From contig NZ_QBKG01000001.1 in assembly GCF_003054025.1 (NCBI RefSeq), positions 124,001 through 188,000 on the forward strand: a DNA stretch of 64,000 bases, written 5' to 3'. The position numbers and the translations under genes were made by a program. Origin of the DNA: Capnocytophaga leadbetteri. GTDB taxonomy: Bacteria > Bacteroidota > Bacteroidia > Flavobacteriales > Flavobacteriaceae. Positions within the stretch are counted from its first letter, which is position 1, and the number at the start of each line of letters is the position of its first letter. Below, in pieces: positions 1 to 8,382 of this stretch. Under the pieces are notes generated by a model. It was not told where the DNA came from. It saw only the letters and a program-made list of their open reading frames with translations, and ran no database searches.

Positions 1-723
1 CTTAACACTAAAACCTACGGAGGTACCGCTTTCATTATGCACGCCGCTACTGGTGGTAATATGAATGCTACTGCTTTAGGGCTTAATGGTGGTTGGGGTG
101 GTATCACTGTTACCAAAGAATTTGTTAATAAGTTTGAAGCCTCTACTCGCAATGGTAATAATGAACCTACTGCTTGGAATGACAAACGCGCTATGTTCCA
201 CACTGACGGACAAACCTTTGAAAGTACTGATTACGTAAAAGACTTTACTAAAGGAGGTTATGCTGTTACTAAGTTTAAAAACATCACCTCTACGGGAGCA
301 GCTGGTAAAGACCCTGCTAAAGATTTTCCTGATACAGACTTACCGCTTATCCGTTTAGCTGAAGTGTATCTTACTTATGCCGAAGCGGTACTACGTGGGG
401 GTGCAGGAGGCGACAGAGCAACCGCTTTAGGTTATGTTAACGAATTGCGTACTCGTGGCTATGGTAGCACAGCGGGCAACATAGCCGATGCCGATCTTAC
501 CTTAGATTTCATCTTAGACGAGCGTGCTCGCGAACTCTATTGGGAAGGCTTGCGCCGTACCGACCTTATCCGTTATGGCAAGTTTACTAACGCTTCTTAC
601 CTTTGGTCTTTCAAAGGTGGAGCCGCTTCAGGGGTGGCAGTGCCCGACTATAGAAACTTGTATCCGATACCAAGCGATGCGCGTGCCGCCAATGAAAACC
701 TTAGTCAGAATACAGGATATTAA
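1..723 (+). CDS. SusD/RagB-family starch-binding outer membrane lipoprotein, C-terminal part
   Basis: The reading frame is open from base 1, so the gene starts before the window and only about the last 240 residues are seen. SusD-family proteins sit on the cell surface with a SusC TonB-dependent transporter and capture glycans. Visible family features are the late conserved block DLPLIRLAEVYLTYAEA and the segment ILDERARELYWEGLRRTDLIRYGKF, followed by the typical ending YPIPSDARAANENLSQNTGY. The gene lies 12 bases upstream of a SusE/F-like gene and before an alpha-amylase, which suggests a starch or malto-oligosaccharide target. The transporter gene should lie just upstream, outside the window. 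Confidence 0.93.
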   Translation, partial: LNTKTYGGTAFIMHAATGGNMNATALGLNGGWGGITVTKEFVNKFEASTRNGNNEPTAWNDKRAMFHTDGQTFESTDYVKDFTKGGYAVTKFKNITSTGAAGKDPAKDFPDTDLPLIRLAEVYLTYAEAVLRGGAGGDRATALGYVNELRTRGYGSTAGNIADADLTLDFILDERARELYWEGLRRTDLIRYGKFTNASYLWSFKGGAASGVAVPDYRNLYPIPSDARAANENLSQNTGY

Positions 724-735
724 AAAGAGAATACT

Positions 736-1758
736 ATGAAAAATATACTTAAAACGGCAGCTATCTGTGCAAGTCTTGTATGGTTAGTAGGCTGCGAAAA
801 AGACGAAGAAAAGGCGATAATGAACGCCAATGCACGAGTAGAATCAAACATATCGGCTTCTACTTTAGTGCTTGATAAAACCCAATCGAATACTACTGCC
901 CTAACAGTCTCTTGGGAAACTAAGGATTTGGGCGTACAATTAGCTCCTGCCTATACGGTAGAACTAGAGAATATTGCCACTGGCAAAAACAAACCTCTTT
1001 CGGCTGAAAAATCACCTTTTACCCTTACGGTTAAAGAGCTGAATGAGTATTTGGTAGGCTTAGGGCTTAAAACCGGCGTAGCAACCGATGTAAGAGTGTT
1101 AGTAAGAGCTGCCCTCAGCGACCAACGCAGTCTTGTATCGACAAAAACCTTGAAAGTAACCCCTTACTTCGATGAAATCAAACCAAGCGAATGGGGTGTA
1201 GTAGGTAGTGCTACTCCTAATGGTTGGAATGGTCCTGATATCAAAATGTGGAACTCTACTGACGGCAATTTAGTAGCTTATGCTACTTTATCAGCTGGCG
1301 AAATAAAATTCAGAAAGAACAATGATTGGGGCGTAAACCTCGGAGGTTCTAACGGTATACTTTCGTCAGGAGGGTCTAATATAGCCGTAACAGCAGGTAC
1401 TTACAAAATCACTATCAACGTAAGCAAAAACACTTATGCTATTGAAACCTATTCTTGGGGAATTATAGGTAGTGGTGCCAGAGGTTGGGGCGATAATGAT
1501 GATGTAGCAATGACCTACGAAGGTAGTACTAACTCTTGGGTGGTGAAGAATATAGCCCTTGATGGCGAAATAAAATTCCGCTTAAATCACTCTTGGGGTA
1601 CTAACTTTGGGGCAGATAGTACAGATAATCCGGCTGCTGCTCTTGAGGGAGATATAAAATCTGGTGGTAATAACATAAAAGTACCCGCTGGTACTTACAA
1701 TGTGTCTTTCTCTTTTGATGCCAATAACAAAGGTACTTACAAAATAGAAAAATTATAA
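736..1758 (+). CDS. SusE/SusF-like starch-binding outer membrane lipoprotein
   Basis: The 340-residue product has a lipoprotein signal peptide (MKNILKTAAICASLVWLVGC, acylated Cys at 20). Residues about 30-135 look like the SusE N-terminal Ig-like domain. Two tandem repeats follow that look like starch-binding modules: one begins WGVVGSATPNGWNGPDIKMW and the next WGIIGSGARGWGDNDDVAM. Each continues into an EIKFR(K/L)N(N/H)(D/S)WG(V/T)N(L/F)G segment. Surface proteins of this kind hold starch near the amylase without catalysing anything. The gene is 12 bases after the SusD gene and a strong hairpin follows it. Whether it is nearer to SusE or SusF cannot be decided from length alone, but two C-terminal modules fit SusE better. 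Confidence 0.85.
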   Translation: MKNILKTAAICASLVWLVGCEKDEEKAIMNANARVESNISASTLVLDKTQSNTTALTVSWETKDLGVQLAPAYTVELENIATGKNKPLSAEKSPFTLTVKELNEYLVGLGLKTGVATDVRVLVRAALSDQRSLVSTKTLKVTPYFDEIKPSEWGVVGSATPNGWNGPDIKMWNSTDGNLVAYATLSAGEIKFRKNNDWGVNLGGSNGILSSGGSNIAVTAGTYKITINVSKNTYAIETYSWGIIGSGARGWGDNDDVAMTYEGSTNSWVVKNIALDGEIKFRLNHSWGTNFGADSTDNPAAALEGDIKSGGNNIKVPAGTYNVSFSFDANNKGTYKIEKL

Positions 1759-1763
1759 TCTTA

Positions 1764-1797
1764 TAAAGGCTGTCCAGATGTGTTCGGACAGCCTTTA
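1764..1797 (+). terminator. Hairpin after the SusD-SusE genes
   Basis: A 12-bp perfect stem (TAAAGGCTGTCC paired with GGACAGCCTTTA) encloses a 10-base loop between the SusE-like gene and the amylase gene. The 3' side is T-rich (TTTATTCTATC) but has no long U run. It is probably a partial terminator or an mRNA stability element that lowers amylase expression relative to the binding proteins. Confidence 0.7.
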
Positions 1798-1823
1798 TTC
1801 TATCATTTAAATACGGCAAAAAT

Positions 1824-3236
1824 ATGAAATCATACATCTATTTATTAGCAGCCTGCACCTTGCTTAGCTGCAAAAAGGATAAGGGCGAAGATACTCCGCA
1901 ACTGCAAAATGTAAATCCTATAGACCTTAGCACCATAGACAATGGCAACCGTGTAATGATGCAAACATTCTATTGGGATGTAACCCCATTAGGAGAGTGG
2001 TGGAATACGATTACCCCAAAAATTGCCGATTGGAAAGCCAATGGGGTAGACCGCCTTTGGCTGCCCGTAGCTACTAAAGGAGCTTCGGGGGGCTATTCTA
2101 TGGGGTATGACCCTTCTGATTACTTTGATTTTGGCGAATACAACCAACACGGTTCGGTAAAGACACGCTTTGGTTCGCGTGCCGAGCTTGAAAATCTTAT
2201 CAGCAAAGCGCACGAAAACGGCTTACAAGTGCTTGCCGATATTGTTATTAACCATTGTAATGGGGGAGGGGAAGAGGTAAACCCGTATAAAAACAACGAG
2301 AAAACCAATACGCTATTTGATAAAACACACGGTAATGCCTCAGAAAAGTTTAATCGCAATTACGAGCATTTTCACCCTAATGCTACTGAGGCAGCTGATG
2401 AAGGAGGCGATTTCTTTTTAGATCTTGCTCATAAAGTGCCTTACGTGCAAGATTGGTTGTGGAAGAAAGACGAGTCGGTAGCTAAGTATTATAAGAATAC
2501 GATGAAGTTTGACGGCTGGCGTTTCGACTATGTGAAAGGCTTTGGTGCGTGGGTTATCAGAGATTGGATGAAAGAAGTAGGCGGATTTGCGGTAGGCGAG
2601 CTTTGGGATGGCAATGCAGAAACCCTCAAAAACTGGGTAGATGCTTCAGGCATTTCAGCTTTTGATTTTGCTTGTTATTATGCGATAGAACAGGCGTTAG
2701 ACAGTCAGAAAGATATGCACAAACTGATGACCAGTCAGAATGCTATGTTGCGCACCTTACGTCCTGACAGAGCAGTGACTTTTGTAGGCAACCACGATGT
2801 AGATGGACGTAGCGATGTGTCGCCTACTAACACCATAGCACAAGATAAGAAGCTAATGGCGTATGCCTACATACTTACCCATAGTGGCTACCCTTGTATT
2901 TTCTACAGCGATTATGAGAATGCTGAGTTTAAGGCTAAAATACAGAAGTTGTTGCTCATTCACCGCAGTTTAGCGGCGGGTGAAGAGAAGTTTCATTTGG
3001 CGTCTAATACAGAGTATGTAGTGTCGCGTTTAGGCAAAGATAAGAGTCCGGGGCTTGTATTGTTCTTAAACAACAGCAATGCTCCAGCCCAGCGCACTAT
3101 TACCACTCATTTTAAGGGTAAAACGCTGATAGACTACACCGGAAATACAGCCGAGCGTTTTGCTACAGATAGCAATGGCAAGATTACCCTAAAAGTACCC
3201 GCCAACAGCTATACCGTTTGGTCAGTAGGACAATAA
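1824..3236 (+). CDS. Alpha-amylase, GH13 family, lipoprotein (SusG-like role)
   Basis: Hydrolyses alpha-1,4-glucan bonds. The 470-residue product has a lipoprotein signal (LLAACTLLSC, Cys 16), so it is probably anchored in the outer membrane. The catalytic triad is visible: Asp235 in GWRFDYVKGF (nucleophile), Glu259 in AVGELWDG (acid/base) and Asp325 in FVGNHDVDG (stabiliser). The first conserved region is DIVINH. The core, beginning MMQTFYWDV, resembles the compact plant and archaeal-type amylases (GH13_6/7) more than the large SusG with an inserted binding module, since no such insertion is seen. It is the third gene of the starch locus. Its 3' end overlaps the convergent DUF488 gene by 28 bases. 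Confidence 0.93.
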   Translation: MKSYIYLLAACTLLSCKKDKGEDTPQLQNVNPIDLSTIDNGNRVMMQTFYWDVTPLGEWWNTITPKIADWKANGVDRLWLPVATKGASGGYSMGYDPSDYFDFGEYNQHGSVKTRFGSRAELENLISKAHENGLQVLADIVINHCNGGGEEVNPYKNNEKTNTLFDKTHGNASEKFNRNYEHFHPNATEAADEGGDFFLDLAHKVPYVQDWLWKKDESVAKYYKNTMKFDGWRFDYVKGFGAWVIRDWMKEVGGFAVGELWDGNAETLKNWVDASGISAFDFACYYAIEQALDSQKDMHKLMTSQNAMLRTLRPDRAVTFVGNHDVDGRSDVSPTNTIAQDKKLMAYAYILTHSGYPCIFYSDYENAEFKAKIQKLLLIHRSLAAGEEKFHLASNTEYVVSRLGKDKSPGLVLFLNNSNAPAQRTITTHFKGKTLIDYTGNTAERFATDSNGKITLKVPANSYTVWSVGQ

Positions 3237-3574
3237 TTCTTAACGGCCTGCATAAGCACAGGCAGTGCACTTTTATCAATCACCTTGCTAGCGGTAAGCA
3301 GGGTGATTTTTTTGTGCTTTTTGAGTTCGCTGCAGAAAGGAGTAAAAGCCTCGTTATGGGCTAATTCTTCGGTGTAATCTTTTTTGAAAGCCTCGAAATT
3401 GCCGTCTTGGTGATAGCGTTGTCGCAAGGCAGTGCTGGGGGCTATCTCTTTAGCCCATAGGTCTAATGCTAAAGCCTCTTTTTTGATGCCACGAGGCCAA
3501 AGACGGTCTGCCAATACGCGAAAGCCGTCAGTGTCAGTTTGTGGGTCGTATACCCTTTTGAGAATGATAGTCAT
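3209..3574 (-). CDS. DUF488 family protein (YeaO-like)
   Basis: The 121-residue product has the family signature: an N-terminal ILKRVYDP...GFRVLADRLWPRG segment, then LDLWAKEIAPSTALRQRY and a late ITLLTASK strand. The biochemical function of the family is not known. It reads towards the amylase gene and the two coding ends overlap by 28 bases, leaving no room for a terminator between them. A short CTAACGACTAA-type repeat lies just upstream of its start. Confidence 0.88.
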   Translation of the reverse strand: MTIILKRVYDPQTDTDGFRVLADRLWPRGIKKEALALDLWAKEIAPSTALRQRYHQDGNFEAFKKDYTEELAHNEAFTPFCSELKKHKKITLLTASKVIDKSALPVLMQAVKNYCPTDQTV

Positions 3575-3605
3575 ATTAGTCGTTAGTTGTTAGAAAGGGA
3601 GTGAA

Positions 3606-4430
3606 TTAAATATTTTTTAGTAGTTTCTTTTCTTCTTTATTGAGTTTGCGCTGTACTTTCTTAATATCCTCTGCAGGAGGTAGTTGTTCTGGGGCTATGC
3701 CTCTATCAATAAGCATATTTCTTACAGCAGTATTGTTGTCTATATGTTCTTTCTGTATAGGCGACATTCCTTTTAAATCTTTTCCTACAACATTTACACT
3801 TGTCATTTCAGCAGCTAAATCTTTGGCTTTTATGCTTATAGTGGGTAGAAAATCGGCTACAGGACGGTTGTCAGGCGCTCCTATTTTGCGTTTGAGTTGT
3901 GCAGTGGTAAGGTTAAAAAGGGCTTGGTCGCCTTTGCTGCGAATAATTGCGAACCCTTTGTCGTCTACTCCACGCTCGTAGAGTATCCCTGAAAGTTGTT
4001 TTTCAGTTTGAGAGAGCTTTTCTCTTGCTCTTACGCGCTCATATTCTAAAAGGCGTTGTTCCACTATTTCAGCTTTGCGTGTTTGTACTGCAAAATAAGT
4101 TTGGGCAAAAGAGATTTCCTCTTTTCTATTATCACCATTTTGTGCAATTAAATAGCATGCATAACGAGTTAACAGGAGGTCATCTACTTGTTTTTCAGCA
4201 CCTTTAGGCATCGGTATCGTTTTGCTGACGTCAGCAAAATGATAGGCTATATTCTCACCTACACTGCTGCACGATACTTTTGCTTTTTGAATGATAAGTT
4301 CAAAGTTACGCCATTGGGCATAGCCTAAAAGTGTTTGCAAATCTCTGGCACTCCAGCATTCAATGCCCTCTACTTCTTGAGCGGCTTCTTCAAATTTCTT
4401 GAAGAGCTCTTTTATTTCTTCTGCTTTCAT
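3606..4430 (-). CDS. dinD: DNA damage-inducible protein D (DinD-like)
   Basis: The 274-residue protein has the DinD layout: an N-terminal BRO-N-like domain with GIECWSARDLQTLLGYAQWRNFE, then LLTRYACYLIAQNGDNRKEEIS, and a C-terminal part with GMSPIQKEHIDNNTAVRNML. In Escherichia coli DinD is an SOS-induced inhibitor of RecA filament activity, which may not carry over here. A TACCTTTG promoter element lies 34-41 bases upstream. No obvious SOS box was recognised. The downstream DUF488 gene is 31 bases away and could be co-transcribed. Confidence 0.88.
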   Translation of the reverse strand: MKAEEIKELFKKFEEAAQEVEGIECWSARDLQTLLGYAQWRNFELIIQKAKVSCSSVGENIAYHFADVSKTIPMPKGAEKQVDDLLLTRYACYLIAQNGDNRKEEISFAQTYFAVQTRKAEIVEQRLLEYERVRAREKLSQTEKQLSGILYERGVDDKGFAIIRSKGDQALFNLTTAQLKRKIGAPDNRPVADFLPTISIKAKDLAAEMTSVNVVGKDLKGMSPIQKEHIDNNTAVRNMLIDRGIAPEQLPPAEDIKKVQRKLNKEEKKLLKNI

Positions 4431-4463
4431 TGGTTGAATAATTTAAAGGTTTTTATTTAATAG

Positions 4464-4471
4464 CAAAGGTA
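4464..4471 (-). promoter_or_regulatory. Predicted -7 element of dinD
   Basis: The minus strand reads TACCTTTG, an exact match to the Bacteroidota sigma-A -7 consensus TAnnTTTG, 34 bases before the dinD start codon. Confidence 0.65.
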
Positions 4472-4590
4472 CTACTTTTTTTTGAGATAAAGAACAATAA
4501 ATAGCCTCTTTTTTCTGACAGTTCTGTAGTACACTGATACAAGGTTGTAACACGATGCGACAACTTTTTGCGGGGTTTTGTTTTTTGCCG

Positions 4591-4598
4591 CACCTTTG
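4591..4598 (+). promoter_or_regulatory. Predicted -7 element of the first DUF6266-like gene
   Basis: CACCTTTG lies inside a stretch of roughly 75 bases (about 4545-4618) that is nearly repeated at about 44722-44798 before the second copy of the gene. Both copies share GGTTGTAACACGATG, TTTTTGCCGCACCTTTGCAGCG and AAACAAAC. The first base deviates from TAnnTTTG in the same way in both. The start lies about 120 bases further on, so the mRNA should have a long leader. Confidence 0.6.
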
Positions 4599-4719
4599 CA
4601 GCGTAAAACAAACGAGGGGTGCTCCTTAAAGATACTTATCACCAGAAAAAGTGCACGTTCTGTGCGGTATAGTGTTTCAAGGAGAAGCCCTCAAGTCTAA
4701 CCTAAAAATTTATAAAAAA

Positions 4720-5283
4720 ATGGCAAAAAGTAGAAACAACATCGTAACCGCAGGTTTGAGCGGAGGAATTGGCAATCAATTAGTATTCAAACAAGTAAAT
4801 GGAGAAACCATAGTGGCTAAATATCCTAATCGCAAGGGGAGTAGCACACCTAAACAAATCGCTCTTAATAATAAGTTTGCTAAAGCGACTGTATATGCTA
4901 AAAACGCTTTGCAAAACGCAGCCCTCAAAAAAGTGTATGCTGACCAAGCGGCTAAACGCCCAGGGGTGAGTGCTTATGCAATGGCTGTAGCCGACTATTT
5001 GAAAGCCCCTATAATCGACCATATCGATACTTCAGCTTATACTGGGGTTAGTAGTGGCGAGAAGATAAGTATAGAGGTAGCCGATGCTTCGAAAGTGATG
5101 ACGGTAAAGGTGAAGATAGTCGCTGCTAACGGCTCGGCTGTAGAAGAGGGTAGCGCTACCCTTAGCGAAGGCAAATGGGTGTATACCACTACCGCTATCA
5201 ATGCAGCGCTTAGTGGCAGTAAGGTGCTCATAACCGCTACCGACCGCCCTGGCAACGTAACCACTAAAGAGGTAACCCTCTAA
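4720..5283 (+). CDS. DUF6266-like protein, copy 1
   Basis: The 187-residue product begins MAKSRNNIVTAGLSGGIGNQ. This start is chosen because the second copy at 44838 starts at the same point; an in-frame ATG 69 bases upstream is not shared by the other copy. Proteins with the opening MAKxKNN-GLSG are known in Bacteroidota as DUF6266, without an established function. The N-terminal half is basic and resembles a DNA-packaging or structural protein. Residues about 110-187 look like an Ig-like beta-sandwich ending in TATDRPGNVTTKEVTL. No signal peptide is seen. Unlike copy 2, it has no lysis-type genes after it. Confidence 0.75.
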   Translation: MAKSRNNIVTAGLSGGIGNQLVFKQVNGETIVAKYPNRKGSSTPKQIALNNKFAKATVYAKNALQNAALKKVYADQAAKRPGVSAYAMAVADYLKAPIIDHIDTSAYTGVSSGEKISIEVADASKVMTVKVKIVAANGSAVEEGSATLSEGKWVYTTTAINAALSGSKVLITATDRPGNVTTKEVTL

Positions 5284-5356
5284 AATTAACTAATAAGTCG
5301 ATTTGTCAGTTAGCTAATTTGCTAATTGACAAATTTGCTAATTGCTAATTATTTTG

Positions 5357-5364
5357 TACTTTTG
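5357..5364 (+). promoter_or_regulatory. Predicted -7 element of the WG-repeat gene
   Basis: TACTTTTG matches TAnnTTTG exactly, 27 bases before the start codon at 5391. It follows an AT-rich block of GCTAATTTG-type repeats (about 5310-5350). Confidence 0.7.
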
Positions 5365-5390
5365 CGCCCAATAATAAAAAAGAATTTACT

Positions 5391-6479
5391 ATGGATACCG
5401 CACAAGAAATGTGGCGAAATAACTACGAAGAGTCAGCTATGTTTACCTCTGACGATTTGGCAGCAGCCAAACGTAATGGCAAATGGGGTTTTGTAAACCG
5501 TAATGGGAAAGAGATTTGTCCGTTTAAGTACGACAAAGTGCTTCCTTTTTTGCTGGGGTCGGCGCTTGTGAAGGTAGGTAACTATTGGGGAGTGATAGAT
5601 GTTGATGGAAAGGAATTAGTGCCTACGTACTACGATCAGGTGTTTTACTTCTCGAATCACTTGGCTAAAGTGGTAAAAAACGGCAAATCAGGATTCGTAA
5701 ATAAAAAAGGAGAAGTGGTAATTCCGCTTATTTATGACGATGCGCACCCTTTTATGAAGACGATTACTTCAGCTAAAAGAGACGGCAAAGCAGGTTATAT
5801 AAACATACGAGGCAAGGAGGTAATTCCTTTTGAATACGAAGAGTCTATGCCTTTTTTTGAAACACTTGGCGCGGTGAAAAAAGACGGCAAGTGGGGCTTT
5901 ATCACTACTAAAAACGAATGGGCTATAGAGCCTATGTACGATGAGGTGGAGAGCTTTTTGCAAGGAACGGCTAAGGCAATGACCAAAGACTGCTGGGGAC
6001 TTATAAACGAGAAAAACGAATGGCTTATTCGCCCAGAGTACGAAGATTTAGCGCGCTTTAGCGGGGGTTATGCTGCTGTGATGCGCAATGAGTTATGGGG
6101 GTATGTAAATACAGACAATCAGTTGCTTTGTGAGTTGCAATACGATGAAGCTATGGACTTTACCGAAGGTTTTGCAGCCGTGAGCAAGGACGGCAAATGG
6201 ACGTTTATCAATACAGAAGCCAAAGAAATCGCAACACCTGCTTATGATGAAGTGAGGAGTTTCTGTCACGAGCGTGCTGCTGTATGTCTTGACGGATTAT
6301 GGGGCTTTATTGATACCAAAGGGAACCAAATCTTAGCACCTTGTTTTGATGAAATTACTGATTTTGAAGAAGGAAAAATTGCCTTTGGAATATTAGATGA
6401 GGAAATGTATGTGGTATTGCTAGACGGTAAGGTAATGACTACAGAAGAGTTTAAACAATTCACAACTAATAAAATGTAG
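5391..6479 (+). CDS. WG-repeat (KWG) protein
   Basis: The 362-residue protein consists almost entirely of WG repeats. About eight units follow the pattern KxGKWGFVN-x-G-E-I-P-x-Y-D. Examples are [38 protein letters not shown] and [20 protein letters not shown]. Repeats of this kind fold as beta structures, and their role is generally unknown. There is no signal peptide, so it is probably cytoplasmic. A clear promoter precedes it, and the dut gene starts 11 bases downstream, so the two may be co-transcribed. Confidence 0.85.
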   Translation: MDTAQEMWRNNYEESAMFTSDDLAAAKRNGKWGFVNRNGKEICPFKYDKVLPFLLGSALVKVGNYWGVIDVDGKELVPTYYDQVFYFSNHLAKVVKNGKSGFVNKKGEVVIPLIYDDAHPFMKTITSAKRDGKAGYINIRGKEVIPFEYEESMPFFETLGAVKKDGKWGFITTKNEWAIEPMYDEVESFLQGTAKAMTKDCWGLINEKNEWLIRPEYEDLARFSGGYAAVMRNELWGYVNTDNQLLCELQYDEAMDFTEGFAAVSKDGKWTFINTEAKEIATPAYDEVRSFCHERAAVCLDGLWGFIDTKGNQILAPCFDEITDFEEGKIAFGILDEEMYVVLLDGKVMTTEEFKQFTTNKM

Positions 6480-6490
6480 TAAAGAAAAAG

Positions 6491-6925
6491 ATGAAAGTAA
6501 AAATAAAGAACACATCGGCTAACGAGCTGCCGGCCTATCAGACCGCAGGGGCTGCAGGGGTAGACCTAAGGGCAAATCTGCCTGAGGGGGTTATCCGATT
6601 GGCTCCTTTGAAGCGTACGTTAGTGCCTACAGGCTTGTATTTAGAAATACCTGATGGTTATGAGGCGCAGGTGCGTCCGCGCAGTGGATTGGCTATTAAG
6701 CACGGTATCACGGTTATCAATGCACCAGGTACTATAGACTGCGATTACAGGGGCGAGGTAAAGGTGCCTATCGTCAATCTCTCTAACGAAACTTTTGAGA
6801 TAGCACACGGCGATAGGATAGCACAAATGGTCTTTGCCCGATATGAACAAGCCTCTTTTGAAGAAGTAAGCGTACTGAGCGAAACTGAGAGAGGAGCAGG
6901 AGGTTTTGGCAGTACTGGCAATTAG
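6491..6925 (+). CDS. dut: Deoxyuridine 5'-triphosphate nucleotidohydrolase (dUTPase)
   Basis: Hydrolyses dUTP to dUMP and pyrophosphate, keeping uracil out of DNA and supplying dUMP for thymidylate synthesis. At 144 residues it has the standard length of trimeric dUTPases. All five motifs can be seen: [31 protein letters not shown] (catalytic Asp), GDRIAQMVF and the C-terminal GAGGFGSTG that closes over the active site. It is 11 bases after the WG-repeat gene. The 3' end runs into an AATTAGTAAATTAG-type repeat. Confidence 0.97.
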   Translation: MKVKIKNTSANELPAYQTAGAAGVDLRANLPEGVIRLAPLKRTLVPTGLYLEIPDGYEAQVRPRSGLAIKHGITVINAPGTIDCDYRGEVKVPIVNLSNETFEIAHGDRIAQMVFARYEQASFEEVSVLSETERGAGGFGSTGN

Positions 6926-6963
6926 TAAATTAGTTGATTTGTTAATGAGAAATTACTAAATTG

Positions 6964-7590
6964 ATGAAGTATGAATTGCAAGATATCATTTGCGGAACGG
7001 GCAAAGTTAGCTATGGAGATACTATCAAAGCAGCCGCCAGTTACCTTAGAGGAAGCCAAAGCGCAAGCCGAATGGCTCAAAAGGACAAGCCGCACAAAAG
7101 AGAAGAAACAGAGAGACTCTGTAAATGGATAGAGGCTGAAAAACTTTGGTATCCTAAGATTGACTTATCTTTATTTGTATCGGAAGGAGCAGAGCAGAAA
7201 GTATATCTCAACGGAGAAAAAGAAGTGCTAAAACTTAGCGATAGTATTTATTACGCTTCATGGTTAGACTACTTTTACAATTTGTTGCTGCATAATTACT
7301 TTTTTCCAGATACGGCTTATCAGCTAAAAGGTTTTTACAGAGATAATGGCACACTATATGCAGTAGTCAGACAAGACTATATTAAGGCTGACGCTCCTAC
7401 TTCATTAGAGAATGTAAGAGCATTTATGGAGATGAATGGTTTTGAGTGCATTAGGAATAATGATTATCGAAATCCTCAGTTAGGCATTATCTTAGAAGAT
7501 CTTCACGATGAAAATGTACTTACTCGCGATGGGTCTCTATTTTTTATAGATACTGTTTTTTATATAGAAGATTCTTTTTGGAATAAGTAA
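6964..7590 (+). CDS. Protein kinase-like protein of the polyvalent-protein kinase type
   Basis: The 208-residue product resembles the small kinase domain found in phage and conjugative polyvalent proteins. Supporting motifs are GAEQKVYLNGEKEVLKLSD (strand with a candidate ATP-binding Lys), LGIILEDLHDENVLTRDG (a catalytic-loop-like D-x-H-x-x-N) and FFIDTVFYIED (a DFG-like Asp). The ATG at 6964 is preferred over the TTG at 6961. No substrate is apparent. A stand-alone copy between dut and a lipoprotein gene is unusual, and it may be a domesticated mobile-element gene. Confidence 0.6.
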   Translation: MKYELQDIICGTGKVSYGDTIKAAASYLRGSQSASRMAQKDKPHKREETERLCKWIEAEKLWYPKIDLSLFVSEGAEQKVYLNGEKEVLKLSDSIYYASWLDYFYNLLLHNYFFPDTAYQLKGFYRDNGTLYAVVRQDYIKADAPTSLENVRAFMEMNGFECIRNNDYRNPQLGIILEDLHDENVLTRDGSLFFIDTVFYIEDSFWNK

Positions 7591-7602
7591 ATTAGCAAAT
7601 AA

Positions 7603-8382
7603 ATGAAGAAACTACTTATAATATTTACGCTTTTATTTTTCGCCGTAGGTTGTAAGACAAAGCGGGCGGTAGTGGGTACTACTGGTAAGGTTACTGCCGA
7701 AAAGCAAGTGCAAGAAATATGGCAACATCACTTGGCATCGTTTCCTGCGTTTAAGACCCTTGTGGGGAGTGTGCAGGTATCTTACAATGATGGAAAAAAC
7801 AGTCAGTCGTTACCATTGTCATTTCGTATGGAAAAAGACAAGGCTATATGGTTGTCTGCTCCGCTGGGTATAGCTAAAGTGCTTATTACCCCAGAGAAAG
7901 CCGCATTTTTCAATCGTTTAGATAGCACTTACTTCAACGGTGATTTTAGCTATATCAGCAGGCTGTTGGGAATAGAAGTAGATTTTGATGCCTTGCAGAA
8001 TTTGCTGTTAGGCAATGCTTTATATGCCTCTTATTTTGAGAAAGAAAAAGTAGTAAGGCTATTGCCAGAGGAGAATAACCGCTACAATCTGCAAATCATT
8101 GATGAGTCGCCTATAGAGGTAATCTATCGTTTTCTGCCTGATACGTATAGGGTAGGGAGTACAGAAGTACTAGAACCTGTTAAGCAGCAAAAGGCAGTGG
8201 CTACTTATGAGTATCAACAGGTGGGGGAGGTTTTGCTGCCTCATACGCTGAAAATCGTAGCTACAGAGGGGGCTAATCAGACAGAGATAAGCATAGAATT
8301 TAAGGGAATAGAACTCGATAAAAGCATTAACTTTCCGTTTAAAATACCAGAAGGATTTAAAGAGATAACAATTAACAAGTGA
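7603..8382 (+). CDS. DUF4292 lipoprotein
   Basis: The 259-residue product has a lipoprotein signal (LLFFAVGC, Cys 17). The body resembles LolA/LppM-like beta folds grouped as DUF4292 in Bacteroidota, with FRMEKDKAIWLSAPLGIAKVLITPEKAAF near the middle. It overlaps the EnvC-like gene by one base (TGATG), which indicates translational coupling and a shared role in the cell envelope. The exact function is not known. Confidence 0.8.
   Translation: MKKLLIIFTLLFFAVGCKTKRAVVGTTGKVTAEKQVQEIWQHHLASFPAFKTLVGSVQVSYNDGKNSQSLPLSFRMEKDKAIWLSAPLGIAKVLITPEKAAFFNRLDSTYFNGDFSYISRLLGIEVDFDALQNLLLGNALYASYFEKEKVVRLLPEENNRYNLQIIDESPIEVIYRFLPDTYRVGSTEVLEPVKQQKAVATYEYQQVGEVLLPHTLKIVATEGANQTEISIEFKGIELDKSINFPFKIPEGFKEITINK

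Noticed and set aside
4651-4719. Longer N-terminus for the first DUF6266-like protein
   Set aside because: The extra 23 residues are absent from the second copy and overlap its noncoding leader, so the later ATG is preferred.
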